Shown: piece by piece, positions 10,366 to 22,900 of the stretch
How the letters are laid out: the number at the start of each line of letters is the position of its first letter
Numbering within the stretch: the stretch's first letter is position 1
NCBI GenBank assembly: GCA_964035575.1
Contig: OZ037835.1
Coordinates: 62,001 to 126,000, forward strand
DNA from: Rhynchopus sp. YZ270_cl-10
Lineage: Eukaryota; Euglenozoa; Diplonemea; Diplonemida; Diplonemidae
Reading direction: 5' to 3'
Length of the DNA stretch: 64,000 nt
Program-made: the position numbers and the translations under genes
Notes under the pieces: generated by a model
Seen by the model: only the letters and a program-made list of their open reading frames with translations
Told to the model about the DNA's origin: nothing
Databases searched by the model: none

Positions 10366-13300
10366 TCTTGCCAATCAACCGGCGAGTCACGTCTCCCACT
10401 GCGATCGGACGCACATCCTCAGGCTTGTCTTTTGAGACCTTCCTGAGGGCTACCAGCTTGGCTCCGGCAAAGAAAGGCGCGACCTCTCGGTGAGCTTTGC
10501 CTTGTGCCAATGAGGACAACACCTTCGTTAGAGCAGCGAGCGTGCCAGGGGTATGCTTCTGGTTGCACAGGACACGGAGGAGTGATCCTGTCAGGTTTGA
10601 CGGACCACCTGCAGTGGCTCGCGGCATGCTGCTGATTGCTTCCATAACCTCCTTGGTGGTGAAATCGGCGGGCCCAGAGGGGTTCCTCACATTCTCATGC
10701 ATAACCGATCGGATCTCCGTGGGGTGTTTGCCCTTCAGCTTCTCCAGAGTTGCGGGTCCATGTGGTGCGAGTCCGTCACTGGTGAGGGCTGTCAGGGCCT
10801 GGCCCGGAAGTCCCGTTGCTGCCTTCAAACGGGAGCGTTTCTGGCGCGCCTCCAAAGTGTCCCCTGGTGTCCACACAGGCTGGTCCTGTACCTCATCCAA
10901 AGCGTTGGACCAAAGCTCCCCCCAGCTCCCAGCGTCCCACCTATCCAGGTCCTTTTTCCAGGAGTTGAAACAACGTCGATCTGTTACCTTCGTCCTGCGT
11001 CCGTGCGCACGGTCCCTGTGTAAGACAGTGAAGAACAGGGCAAACTTCGTCCAGGCACAAGGGTCCTGATGCACCAGGATCTCCTGCAGTACCCTCTGGA
11101 AGATGAGGGTGTAGCGGTGGGCCAGGTCAGGTGGGCAGGTTCCTTTCAGCTTGAACCGTGTGGTCCCAATCTCCTGCAAAGAGGGCATGCCAGCGGGGCG
11201 GGCGCCGCGGAGGCGGTTGTCTATGGATGGGGCTGGTACCTCTTTCATTATAGCCGAACACGCCTGGCACGCGCTCTGTGAACGTTGTAGGAGGGCCGTG
11301 CACTCGTCTCCGACGCATCTCCTAAAACCGAAGTAGGACAAGATGTGATCTGGAATGTACTCAGCCGCTCTCGTATGGAGCTTCAAATGATTTAGGAGGC
11401 CGGACCGTGTGAACGACTTCACATCTGATTGTGAAACTATGCCACCCTTGCAACCCTCCACTGGGCAAAAGCAGAAGTCCTCCTCCGGTTTACCAAGACA
11501 GGATTCCAGATCCTCACCCGAGGGGTCCGATGTAGACAACGGGCACTGGTCCAGGGCCAAGGGGTTCAGCTTCGCTCTGACCGCTTTCTTCAGCAAGGCC
11601 GACGATATGTCCCGAAAGTCCCTCTCATCTACCGGACGGATAGCCTCGTAGTGGCCATTGCACAGCGCCACGGCTACCGTCGTGCGACCCATCAACTCCT
11701 TGGCGCGCTTTTCCTCGTTCTTTATGTTCCCCTCACCTGGCGCGATCAGGACGATCGGGGTCGCTCCAGCCTGAACGATGACGATGTTGAGGTTGCGCCT
11801 CACCGCGAAGAGACGCAGGGCAAGGTGGTCCAACTTTGCAGATCCTCTGACCCCATCAATCCAACGAGTGAGCGCATCGCCGGACTTGAGGACACTCCTC
11901 ATCGCACGTTCTAGCGTTACCGCCAAGTCGCCGATGTCTTTCCGGTCGGTGGAGTAGGACGGCGGAGCGGAGCGCCAACCCGATGCGTGAATGGCCGCTA
12001 GGCTGCAGTCGTGTACAAAATTATTTGGTACACGTTGGGCATGGGCTTCCCCCAGGATTCTATCCACTTCCAGAGCATGATCTCCGTATGTCGCGGACAG
12101 CGTTGCATCGGCACATCCACCAACTAACTGGTCGTGCGGGATGTATTCCTCAGGGAACTCCCAGTCGTCAACCTCATCGCGCAATCCCCAAGCCCAGTCG
12201 TCGTCACCTTCCACGAACTCATCATCCCATACAGCGACCTCCTCATCACCCACATCCTCTGCCAGGTGAGCAACCTCGTCATCCCAATGGGCGGCCTCCT
12301 CAACTTTCACAAATCGAGGTGTTGGTGGGCGCAGGTCCCAGGGCGTCACCGCTCGCCACAACAGCGACAGCAAGACCAGTAGGGACATCCCGATCCAGAG
12401 TAGCGGGCCATCAGCCTGGATCGCAGATCCGACCAGCGACACCGCAAGCCTCAACAGGCGCCACTCCCTTCGCACTCGGCACAGTGCGCTCAGAAAAAGG
12501 CGTGCAACCGGAGAGGACGGACGAGTGTGCACCTTGCGCCGATGGAGCTTGCCTGCCTGCGTCTTGATCCAGTTCAAGGACCTGTACCCCCGTCGCGTCT
12601 TCCTGGTCCTCCTACGCATCAGCCACAAAATGTAATGACTGAGGGTAGGGGCACGTCTGTCCTTCCACAGATCGAGGACTGCAAACGACACAAACACACC
12701 CCACTCAGGTGCCTCGGCTACCCAGCGGGGGTCTGGTCGGCGAAGAGAAGAAAGGCGTTCCCAGAGGATGCTCCACCAGTCAAACCCAAGCCCATGTTCT
12801 GCACGCCCCATGTGAACATTGGGGGTGAGAACAGTACTCCACATACGCATCGACACACAGCCACCTAAAGTTTCAGGCCCCACAAGGCTGCCCCAGAACA
12901 CCAGCATACCTCCGCTGTCACCATGTGGGCTGTTGTTGGAGTTGCTGCTGTTGTAGTCTCTGAAGGTGTTGCTGTTGTTGCGGTTGCAGCTGCTGCTGTT
13001 GTTGCTGCTGTTGTAGCCTCTGATGGTGTTGCTGCTGGTGTTGCTGCTGGTGCTGCCGCTGGTGCTGCTGTTGTTGCATTTGCTGCTACTGCTGCTGCTA
13101 TCACTGGTGCTGCTGTTGTAGCTGTTACTGCCGTTACTGCTAATGTTGTTGTTGTTGCTGCTGTTGTGGCCTCTGATGGTGTTGCTGCTGGTGCTGCTGC
13201 TGGTGCTGCTGTTGTTGCAGTTGCTGCTGCTGCTGCTGCTATCACTGGTGCTGCTGTTGTTGCTGTTACTGTAGCTACTGCTAAAGTTGCTGTTGATGCT

Positions 13301-14290
13301 GCTGTTGTAGCCTCTGATGGTGTTGCTGCCGGTGTTGTTGCTGGTGCTGCTGCTGTTGCGGTTGCTGCTGCTGCTGCTGCTATCGCTGCTGCTGCTGTTG
13401 CTGGGACTGTTGTAATTGTGGCTTCTGCTGTGTTGTACGTCTAAATAGCTGCATACACCCGTATCACATCGCACATCTGGCTCTCCACCTCTACACCAGT
13501 GTCTGCTGTTGTTGCTGGAGTTGTTGTTGTTGCTGCTATCAAAGCTGCAGCCGCTTAGGTTGTTGGGCACCAAAGGCCTCTTTTTGGGGTAATAATGGGG
13601 GGGAATGGGGGGACTGTTTCTGCTGGCGCTGCAGAAGTTGCTGTTGCAGCAGTTGCTGTTGCTGTTGGTGTTGGTGTTGCCATTGCTGTATTTGATGATG
13701 AAGCTCTTGTTGCAGCCGTTGCAGTTGCAGTAGTTGGAGCTGTTGCTGCTGCTCTTGCTGCTGTTGCTGAGGCAGTTGCTGTTGTTGTTGCTGTGGCAGT
13801 TGCCATTGCTGTTGTTGCTGTTGATGTTACTCTTGTTGCAGCTGTTGCATTTGCTGTAGGTGGAGCTGATGCTGTTGCTCTTGTTGCTGTTGCTGAGGCA
13901 GATGCTGTTGCTGTTGCTGTTGCTGTAGTAGTTGCCATTGCTGTAGTTGCTGATGTTGTAGCTCTTGTTGCGACCGTTGCAGTTGCTGTAGGTGGAGCTG
14001 ATACTGTTGCTCTTGCTGCTGTTGTTGCTGTTACTGCAGTAGTTGCCATTGCTGTTGTTGCTGTTGCTGTTGCTCTTGCTGCTGTTGCTGTAGCAGTTGC
14101 TGTTGTTGTTGCTGTTACTGCAGTAGCTGCCATTGCTGTTGTTGCTGTTGATGTTGCTCTTGTTGCAACCGTTGCAGTTGCTGTAGGTGGAGCTGATGCT
14201 GTTGTTCTTGCTGCTGTTGCTGTAGCAGTTGCTGTTGTTGCTGCCCACCACCAACACACATAGCACCCCCAGAAGGGCCTTCCTCCGCAT
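10350..14290 (-). CDS. LINE-B polyprotein, upstream frame: N-terminal region, OTU, zinc fingers, start of RT
   Basis: ATG at 14,288-14,290 gives MRRKALLGVLCVLVV, matching the LINE-A start and resembling a signal peptide. About 390 residues of Asn/Ser-rich low complexity follow (TTGCTG-type repeats on the plus strand). They are interrupted by a conserved island with PKKRPLVPNN (about 13,560-13,625). A block nearly identical in DNA to LINE-A (EAPEWGVFVSF..., about 12,760-12,560) and a hydrophobic helix (LLVLLSLLW, about 12,400-12,350) come next. The OTU has HDCSLAAIH (about 12,010) and NGHYEAI (about 11,650). Two zinc clusters follow: CPVEGCKGG...HLKLH (about 11,460-11,370) and CVGDEC...CQAC (about 11,320-11,240). 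The RT begins with RPIAVGD. The frame is lost near 10,350; the real protein presumably continued in the downstream frame. Confidence 0.82.
12865..14240 (-). repeat. Low-complexity TTG/CTG-rich coding repeats, LINE-B N-terminus
   Basis: Degenerate trinucleotide-based repeats (GTTGCTGCTG variants on the plus strand) stay open in the LINE-B frame as Asn/Ser-rich protein. All frames are open over long spans simply because stop codons are absent from the repeat. The long Ala/Val and Ala/Thr frames here are artefacts of the same repeat. The one non-repetitive island is at about 13,540-13,625. Confidence 0.8.
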
Positions 14291-14611
14291 ATTTTTTTTT
14301 CTCCTTTGTGAAAAAGGAAAACAAGTTGGAAAATAAAGGGCAAGAAAAAGGAGAAAAAAGCACTCAGACTGAACTGGCTTCTAAGCTCAGAGTGAGCAAA
14401 AATAAGCCTCAGAAACTGAGACCAGGTCTGCACGTTCTTCTGTGCTGCTTCGTGGTGACAGGGACGCCTCGTGTAGGCGAGCACAGGAACTACCTGGGAA
14501 GAAAGCAGAACCGTTCCAGGGGTTCGTCTGGGTCTTCTAGCTCTTTCACAAGAGAATGCCTAGACGGCTTCTGGGGGAGGGGTAAAAAGAAAGGACAAGT
14601 GTGTTGTAATG
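14291..14611 (-). other. LINE-B 5' UTR
   Basis: Non-coding sequence between the tandem monomers and the first ATG. Its outer end (about 14,580-14,612, GTAAAAAGAAAGGACAAGTG...) is the same as the outer end of the LINE-A 5' UTR (27,680-27,712). This shows that the monomer junction is part of the element and not host flank. Confidence 0.7.
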
Positions 14612-14720
14612 TGTAAAAAATGGTCCCCTTGTAAAAAATGGTCCCCTTGTAAAAAATGGTCCCCTTGTAAAAAATGGTCCCCTTGTAAAAAATGGTCCCC
14701 TTGTAAAAAATGGTCCCCAT
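14612..14720 (-). repeat. LINE-B 5' monomer array, 18-bp unit, about 6 copies
   Basis: Plus-strand unit GTAAAAAATGGTCCCCTT repeated about six times. It ends exactly where LINE-A' resumes at 14,721 (aaagtgagag). It therefore travelled with LINE-B and forms its outermost 5' end, the position that promoter monomers occupy in mouse L1. Promoter function is inferred from position only. Confidence 0.75.
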
Positions 14721-15505
14721 AAAGTGAGAGTCACAGAGAGCGATGACGACCGTGGGAAGTTTCGCTTGGAAGCTCTCCGCGTACGACTTGGCGACTCTTT
14801 TGCTACCAGGGGTGATGCGCACGAGGGGGTTCTCTTCCGACGCCTGCACCACCACGATGTTGATGCGGGATGCTGTCGCGGTGAGCTGAAGCCCCAAGTG
14901 GTTGAGGTGGGCCTCGCCGGTCACACCATTGGCAAACTCCGTCATGGCCTCCTGCGACCCCAGCACCTGCACCAGGCGGTTCGACACCTCCACTGCTGTG
15001 TCATACAGCTGCTTGCGCATTGCCCTCACGTCCGGCTGCGTGTCGTGGTCCCAGAGGTGTAGTGCCACATAACCACAATCATTTGTGGACACGTTGGGGA
15101 TGCGTTTAGCTCCAAACTTCGCCAGAGTCGCGTCCACAGACACCGCTTGCTCTGTATACGCAGGAGCGTTCACGTTTGCGCACCCACCGGTCAACGCAAA
15201 CGGGGACAAGCTGATCGGGTGCTCCGGATCAGCAGGGGCAGGGCGCAGGTCCCAGGGCGTCACCGCTCGCCACAACAACGACAGCAAGACCAGTAGGGAC
15301 ACCACCAGCATGCCAAATGCCATCCCGATCCTACGAGTCCACCTGCGTGCTGCCACACGGCGCACCTCCAAGAGAAGAACCCAGCCAAGTGGGCGCGCGA
15401 CGCCGACCAGTGCCACAAAACCCGCCAAACAACCACCTGCGGACCATGCAACCCACACCCACTCGGCTGCACACACCGACAACTGACCCACCCCCATCAC
15501 ACTGG
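14721..15505 (-). mobile_element. LINE-A' (older copy), 5' part: hydrophobic region and OTU
   Basis: Collinear with 23,265-24,049 of LINE-A. It encodes hydrophobic segments (WVAWSAGGCLAGFVALVGV; GMLVVSLLVLLSLLW), then the first OTU up to the catalytic His region (NDCGYVALHLW ... CDSHF). It is cut at 14,721 by the LINE-B insertion and is 5' truncated at 15,505, where satellite unit Y begins (gatgagcaac). Together with 1-2,603 it is one interrupted copy in the same orientation. Confidence 0.88.
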
Positions 15506-15965
15506 ATGAGCAACTATTTATTTAAAAAAATCGATTTTTTGGTCAAATCCCCCTGGTGGTGAGGGGGTGTGTGTGTGTGTGTGTGTGGGTGTGTGTGGGT
15601 GTGCTGTGTGTGGGTGTGTAGTGTGTGTGGTGTGGGTGGCGCACATCTCTATAGTAAAGACTAAAAAACTAAGGTTTTTTAGGATTTGGTGACGGGCTAA
15701 AAAACCTGTCGTTCTTGTGTGACACTTCCATGGAAACGTGATGAGGACCACACTTTTTTTACAGGTGGTTTTTTTTGTAAGGACCTCACACACTGGGCAG
15801 GCGGTCAGCTATTCGCTTCCCGCGGGGCGTTCGCGTGCGCGCTTCGCGCGCCCGCTCACGGTAACGCATCACAAAAAAACCTCACTCATGCCTTCATGAA
15901 CTGGCTTTTCAGGTGAAAAGTGCCCTGTTAAAAAGTGGTGTTTTTGTGGTACATGACAGATGGTC

Positions 15966-15969
<4 letters not shown>
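15506..15969. repeat. Composite satellite: second half of unit Y, then unit X, up to LINE-A
   Basis: Starts with gatgagcaac...(GT)n...ctaaggttttttagga (Y second half), then the X start ttggtgacgggctaaaaaacc. X includes a G+C-rich palindromic stretch (gcgtgcgcgcttcgcgcgc). Bases 15,956-15,969 (ACAGATGGTCAAAA) are the left copy of the LINE-A target duplication; the right copy is at 28,267-28,280, where unit X resumes. Confidence 0.85.
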
Positions 15970-16004
<35 letters not shown>

Positions 16005-16005
<1 letters not shown>

Positions 16006-16991
16006 TGTTGTTCAACTTAGCCCTAGGCTCGCTTTTTTTATCTACATCCAGTGACAGAGGGGGTACTTACTAGTCAAGCGAGTATGTAAACAGCTAGATG
16101 TCCAGACAAGGGCACTTTACTATTGTACTGGCAAGACAGTGCCTGAAAACACAGTTAGTGGCACTAAAATAGAAAGCATGTGGGACAACTACAACCAACA
16201 CTTCCCTGCAAATAAGCAAAAGGGTCGTATGTGAGTGCAATTTTTCCCAAAAGGAAAAGGGGAGGGGATGGGACGGGAGGGTTGCTCTGTCTACCGGTGT
16301 AGTTTTATTTTGCTTTGTCTTGGGGAGGGGAGGGGAGGAGAAGGAGGGGATTGAGTGAGCCGTTTCCTCTGTAACACACAAACAAATAAAAAGGAAGTTC
16401 CATAATCTTTTTAGTAGTTTTCTTTTTGGTGAAAATTTTTGAGAACTTCAGTAAGTGTGACCTGACCCGACTGACTGACACCCAAAGGGGAAAACAACAA
16501 TAACGCACAACAAAATCAACAACAACAATGGTGGGTCTCGTGCTTACCTGTGGTGGTTTTGAAAAATGAAAAATTGAAATTGACCTTCACAAGGTAAAAA
16601 TGAAAAACTAAAGGAGTGAAAAAAGGAACTCAAAGGACAAGAGTTCTGTACAAACTCTACTCTACTGCACAATCTATAAAAGTGGCCCAATGGCTCCTGA
16701 TGCCACTGGCCTGGCTCTTAGACAGGTCTTACTCCGAGACTGCCCTCTACCCTCAGAGCCTCGTCCAAGGGGTACGGGCCGTCGCTGGGGTAGACCCGTC
16801 CTAGCCAGCAGCCAACCAAAAATATTAACAAATAGGAAGGGGGGCGGAAAGGGGGGAAAGGGGGGGCAAACCCCAAAGGATGAAAAGAACAAAAAACACA
16901 AAATAAAAAGGGTTAAAAATAAACATGGGGCAAACTGTCATTCTCTACACGCTTCTACACACACACTCTCACCCTCTAACTCTCTAGCTCT
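16005..16991 (-). other. LINE-A 3' UTR
   Basis: Non-coding, between the ORF stop (TAG, 16,992-16,994) and the A tail. Purine/pyrimidine-skewed stretches are seen (for example 16,835-16,870). There is no similarity by eye to the LINE-B 3' UTR, although the two ORFs are related. No gene seen. Confidence 0.75.
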
Positions 16992-19900
16992 CTAATTCTT
17001 TTTATTCCCCTTTTTCCCCTTCCTTCCTCCGCTCTGTCTCCCCTTCTGTCCACCACCGCGACCATTGCGCCCTCTCTGCACCTCCTGTGGCGAGAGCACA
17101 TGCTGCGTCGCTTGTGCCACTGCGTCGGTGAACACGTTCGACGTGTTGGACCTACCCTGAGCTGCATGGCGCTGGGGTCCTTTGGGAGCTGGGGAAGGAG
17201 CAGGTTGGGCGGAGGAGGTTGCATTGCCACGGCCTGCCGATGAGGAGGAGGAAGAAGTGGAGACTGCAGGTTGGGCGATGGAGGTTGTAGTGCCACGGCC
17301 TGCAGAGGTGGAGGAAGAAGAAGAAGAAGAGGAGGCTTGAGGTTGTCGGCCTATTCCCTCTCGAGCCGCTCGTGCCTCATTCTCCCTCCTTGTACTCTCC
17401 GCTGCAAAGGCCTGCCCCCTACTGCTCCGGTTGTCCGTCAGGGCATGCAACGTCGACTTTGCCTTGCACTTTTCCTTAACCGACCACTCATGCAAACCCA
17501 CCACCTTCATCACCTCATACCACTGAGTGAAAGTAGCGGTAGAGAGGGGGAGTGACAACAAGGGTCTGCCATCCTGTTTCTCTCCCTGACGGTAGTGGAA
17601 CAGGGAGATCCACTTCGTCACAGAAGAAGGCACCGGCGACCCCATGGTGAGGCACGGGAAAAGACCCCCCCTCTCCGTCCGCTCCTCCTCCGTCCACATC
17701 CAAGCCTCGCTCTGCGCCCTCAGCAATTCCCTCACCCTCGCTTGCTTCTTCTGGTCAGGGATGCCTTCCACTGACAGAGAATGCGAGCGATCCGCCCCCT
17801 CCCTCGCGGTGTCGAGGTCCTCCTCCTGCTCCTGCTCAGCATCATCCATCTCCTCCACCTTCACACGCACCTCGGTGTCTGCCGCCTCGGCCTGTCGCCC
17901 CACCTCCTCCTCCAGCTGATCCCGAGAAGGGGTTCCCCAGCTGACCCTGCCTTCCCGAACGACGATGACCGCGCTGGTCTTGCCCCAGGTGTCGCAATAT
18001 CCGGCCTCCCCTGCTATCTTCCTAACCGCCTGACGGGCGACCACCGACTCCGGGCAATCACCGTCCCCCTCCCCGTTCCCACTCCACGGCTGCTGTGTCG
18101 CCCAGCAGTACAGGAACTCGCCCGGGCACGGAGAAGCACCTTGAGGACCAAAGAGAGCCATCCAGTCGCCGACACAGTCAGGTTCGAGTCCTTCAGGGTC
18201 GTCGCCCACCGCTCTCCGCACCGCATGGCAGGGGAGGAATAGCCGCCCTTCGCACACCACCCCAAAGCACCGCCCGTATGCCACCATGCGTTCTGCCTCC
18301 AGCTGTCGGGAGAGGTTCACCGCCGTCAACAACAGAGTGGTCGCCTTCTGCTCCGACTCATGCTTAGCTGCGATGGCGTAATGCCTCTCGCAGCGTTGCC
18401 TGTCATACTCCGCCCGGAGCGACTCTCCTGCTTCGGGGTGCCGATCGCAGTCTTCCAAGTACTGCGCATGCATCTTCTTCGCGTCCTCTGCGAGTTCCCG
18501 CTTGTGCCTGGCGGTCAGCTCCTCCACACGATGCCTGTCCGCCGCCTTCGCCTGGTCCAGACGCACATTCTGTTCCTCCAGGAAACGACTCAACTCCTGC
18601 TGGCGGTCGCCAAAAGTGCCCCGAAGCGCGGCCAAATCCGGTCCCCACGACCGACGATGCTCCCGCCGTACCTCCAGGGCTTGCTGCCACGCGTCCGACG
18701 CACGCTGCAACGCTTCCTTCTTCTCCTGGTCCGCCTTTTGTTGTTGCTGCTTCTGCTGTTTCCGTTGCTTCTCGTGCTTCTGCTGCTTCTGTTCTGCCTG
18801 CTGCCCCTCTTCGCCCGCCATTGGCGTGTCTACCTCCTCGACGTCCTCGCCCTCGGGAGCTGGCACTGCTGGAGAAGGAGCCCGTTTAGGTGGTGGGTCT
18901 CCGCTCCCCTCCGCAGAGGCAGCCTGAGCCGGAACATTCGAGTGCAAAAAAGACAGGGCACTGAAGTATTCCGCCCTGCCAATTTGCGACAGAGGGCAGT
19001 GCTTGGACCCCTGAGCGCAGTGCAGACATGCCAAGCCACCACACGTGTGACAGCAGAAGTGTGCGTCCGACGCATCGAAGAGCTTGCTGCATTGTTCGCA
19101 CTGCAGGAAAGTGTTCGACGCCTCCGCCTCCCTCGCTCCCACAAAAGCCATGGGGCGCTCTGACTGGCACTCCCCCTTACCACCTGTGGCCTCAAAAGAC
19201 AGGATGTGCTGCTGCAGAGCCGGGTCCATGGTGAGGGGCTCGTAGTGTCCCGGGATACTGCCGGATCCATCTGCCGCATCCTGATCACCCGAGTGGAGGA
19301 GAAGGACCACTGCCTTAGGCCGTTTTCTTGGCACCATCAGAGAAGGGCGGGCGAACTCGTTGAGGATGACCACAGATACCTCAAGAGCCTCCCCTGCCCC
19401 CGCCACTGCAATGGCATCCGCCCACGTACGCTCGTCTCCTCTGTCCCCACTCGTCATCAGCCGCTGCCAGACCCCAAAATTAGGGACAGCCGCACTCGAC
19501 AGATCAGCGCGGCCCTGGACCTTCTTCACTGCCGCCTGGCGCAGACCCTCCACCGACAAATCCGTGCGCCCAGTGGCGAAGAGCAAAGCCTCAAAAGCAC
19601 AGTCCCCCGCCACAAACGACCAAGTCACCTTCGAGGCTCCCAGCTTGGCCGCCTGTTCCGTCGCCCGAGGCCTCTGCGCTGCCGGGCACTCACGCAAAAA
19701 CTCCCACTCACGCACCACATCGAGACCCGGCCCTTCCGGAATCACGGTAGCCGAATCGAACCTCCCGGTCCGCTTCCTCGGTGGCTCCACGTGGTCCGGC
19801 TTCACGTCCCTCTTGCGCTTCCCCTGCTGCTCCTCCGACCGGTCTGGAGCAGGACGACTCATATCGTCGTCAGGGTTCGCATCATCACAGAGAGGTTCCA

Positions 19901-22900
19901 CGGCCCCTGCACTGCGGCGTCCAAACCGGTCCATGTCCTCTGCAGACGGTGCCACATCTACCTCCACACACGGCTCCCGCTTCAGGGTGGCAATCCCTAC
20001 ACACATAGCACCCCGCTCCAGAAAGGAAGATGCGACCTTTTTCTGGTACGCCACCGCAATGCTCTCCCGGATGCGCAACTCTGCCGACCCTGTCAGGTGC
20101 GACGTCTGTCCCGTCGTCAGGCCTCCAAGCTGCGCAATCAAGAGGTTCGCCTCGTCGCCTGCACCCCCGAAGGCTTCAAACACAATAGGGGAGAACTTGG
20201 TATTGATCTTGTTCAAATCCCGCTCGTGCTTCTCCCGTTTGACCTGGCCCTGGTTCTTCGCCGACCAGCCCACAAACTTCGAGGCCCCTGTTCTGTAGGA
20301 AGGCAAGGTGGGGCACACGTGGGTGATGTCCAAACAACGAGGTCCATTTTCCGCCACTCCTACTGGGAGGTAGACGTCGCCTGGCCGCTTCTTCGACTCC
20401 AACTCCACTCGCACGGTCTCCTCCAAAGCAGGGTCCAAGCCCGCCCCTTGAGCAGCTCGGTACACCGAATCCCGCAAGGCGTTGTGGCGGGCGACGCGGT
20501 GTTTGGAGTAGGGGCAGCCAAAGGTGTGGTCGCCAAAGGAGTCCATGACAACCCTTTTCTGCCCCCCCTGACATGCCGAGCAAGTCGTTCCCTCCGCATG
20601 GATGGCCACCCCTAGTCGGAAACGGGTCACAACCGCAAAATCCGCTGAAGACATCTGGTTCCTTGCTGAGGGTGTCGCCGTGAGGTACGTCCCGGAAAGC
20701 GGCAGGAGAAGGGACTTCATCCGTGCTCGGTCTCGCATGCAGAGCTGTTGCATCAACTTGTCTGCCTGGGCGTCAATCACCGCAGATGACAGACTCTGCT
20801 GCTCCAGGATCTTCTTCGGCTGGGCCCTGTCCACGTGAAACGCCACCGGTACCCTGGAGTTGTACTCCTCAGCCGCGCTGTTCCATCTCTCCTCATCCCA
20901 GGTGAAGGCAGGGTCCAAGGCCTGCGACAGTTGCAGGTTCCCTGACTGAGAGGCGAGGGACGCAGCTGTCCGATGGTCCACGGTGCGACGGATACCCAGC
21001 CCCCCAAGCGCCACAGGAAGCGCCGCCTGCGCCCTTGCCAACTCCGGCAGCGCCCCATCCGGGTCATGCAGAAGCGCAGCCAGGCACCTGTCGATCAGGT
21101 CGTCAAAGGCCGTCAGGTACTCCGCGCACTGTGGGATCCCCCGCATGTAGAACACCATGCGGCAGTAGCCTTCGCAGTATCTCAGTACGTAGAAGGCTGC
21201 CTGGGAGTCCCCGAGGTCCACAAGGGCTTCCAGGTTGCGGCGGGAATCGTCCACCTTCTGGGCCATGTACTCCTCGCAGAAAGCCGCAGACCCAATGGGG
21301 ATGCCCAAGAAGTCGAACCCATCCACATCCAACAGCCGGAACCCGCCTTCACCCATGGCGTCCTGTCCACCCTCGTTCAACGTGAACCCCACGGCCTCGA
21401 GATCCTCCTTGGAGACGCCACCAGTGGAGATGAGCTCACACTTGTTCGCGTTCACCTCCAACCCCAGTTCGGAACTACGAGTGCACAGAACCTGGTACGC
21501 CTCAAAAACCGCCTTAGGGGACCCCCGCAGAGAGCCGTCATCGAGGTACCACAAAGTCCCATCCAGGCCTGGGTGCCCCTTCAGCTCTAGCGCCATCTGG
21601 TGGATGGTCAGGGAGAAGAGAAGCGGGCCCAAGGGATCTCCTTGTTGAGCTCCGCGCTGTGACCTTATGGTATCCCCACCATAAAACAGGCTGGAGGGCT
21701 CCAGGTAACACCATCGCACCCATGGGGCCAGCTCGGGGAGGTTGGCGTCGACCGCTCTTAGCATCGACAGGCGGTCTACGCAGTTGAACGCGTTACGGTA
21801 GTCAATTTTCAAAATGACTTTACCTTTTCCGCGGTTGCGCACGGCGTACTGCGAGATAACATCAGTCGCCACTGCCGCCCCCCTTGCCGTTGCCACCCCC
21901 ACCTGGTTCCCTCGAAGAAGAAGCGTCCTAGCAGGCACCCGCACTCGCGCCGACAGAATCTTTCCCACCAGTCTGCGGAGAGTGTCCCCAACCGCAATCG
22001 GACGCACGTCCTCCTCCAGGCCCGGCCCCTTTGCAGGCTTCCGGAGAGCCACCAAGTTAGCGCCGGCGAAGAACTCAGCCACCTCCACTGGAGCATTTCC
22101 TCGTGCCAAAGACGTCAACACTGCGGCCAGCGCTGCCAAAGTGCCCTTAGCCCGCCTCTGTAGGCAAAGTGTACGAAGGTGCGCGCCCGTCACGTTCGAG
22201 GGACCCGCCGCCGATGACTTCGGCATGCTCCGCAGGGCCTTCATCACCTCCACCACTGTCACCGGTGGGACCTCCTGAGGCTGGGGCCAATCCGCCTGCT
22301 CCAGGGCCTTGGAGTCGGCAGCGGCTGGGTGCTTCGTCTGAAGCTTTTCCAGCGTCGCCGGTGTCTGTGGGGCGAGGCCGTCGCTGGTAGCGCAAGACAT
22401 GGCCTGGCTCGGGAGTCCTGCTCTCGCTTTGGCGATGGTGCGCTTCCGTCTCCCTTCGTCAGTGTCCTCATCCGACCACCCAGAGGGCCTTGGCTTCCGC
22501 TCCTCTACCGTTTGCTCCCACAGGGCGACATACTGGCCAGCCTTCCAAGCCTCCAAGTCCTTCCCCCAGGTGCTCGTCAAACGTCGCTCCTGGTCCTTGC
22601 CCCCTCGTTCTGTCCGTGTCCGGTGCAACACAGTGAAGAACAGTGCAAGGCGCTTCCATGCCACCTCGTCTTGGTACTCAAGGATGTCCATAAGAACCCT
22701 CAGGAAGAGCTCGCTGTACAGCTGCAGGTGTTTGTCTGGGCACCCGCCCTTCAGCTGGATCCTGGTGGTCCCCATGACTTCAAAGGAGGGGAGGTCATCC
22801 TGATCTGTCAGCATTCCTCGACTGGAGGGAGACGGAGCGGTGAAGCCTTCTTCGCCAAAGTGCACCGTACAGGTGTTGCAGACCTCCTTGCTCTGCGGCA

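Larger units (their letters stand above)
2604..14720 (-). mobile_element. LINE-B, near full-length RLE-class LINE inserted in LINE-A'
   Basis: Read on the minus strand, it has a short tandem-monomer array (14,612-14,720), a 5' UTR, a very long coding region (14,290 to 4,567) with one frame break, a 3' UTR of about 1.2 kb and a 35-nt poly(A) tail (plus-strand T run 2,604-2,638). Both borders are set by the interrupted LINE-A' copy, which resumes at 14,721. The 3' end is confirmed by a separate truncated copy at 43,478-43,781 that also starts right after a T run. No target-site duplication is visible; instead 244 bp of target were lost. Architecture: OTU, zinc fingers, RT, RLE, degenerate OTU, zinc cluster, OTU, coiled coil, C-terminal domain. 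There is no APE endonuclease and no RNase H. Confidence 0.88.

Noticed and set aside
18360-20615. Plus-strand frames of 267-469 residues opposite LINE-A
   Set aside because: Shadows of G+C-rich coding sequence on the minus strand; the minus strand carries recognisable OTU and coiled-coil text.
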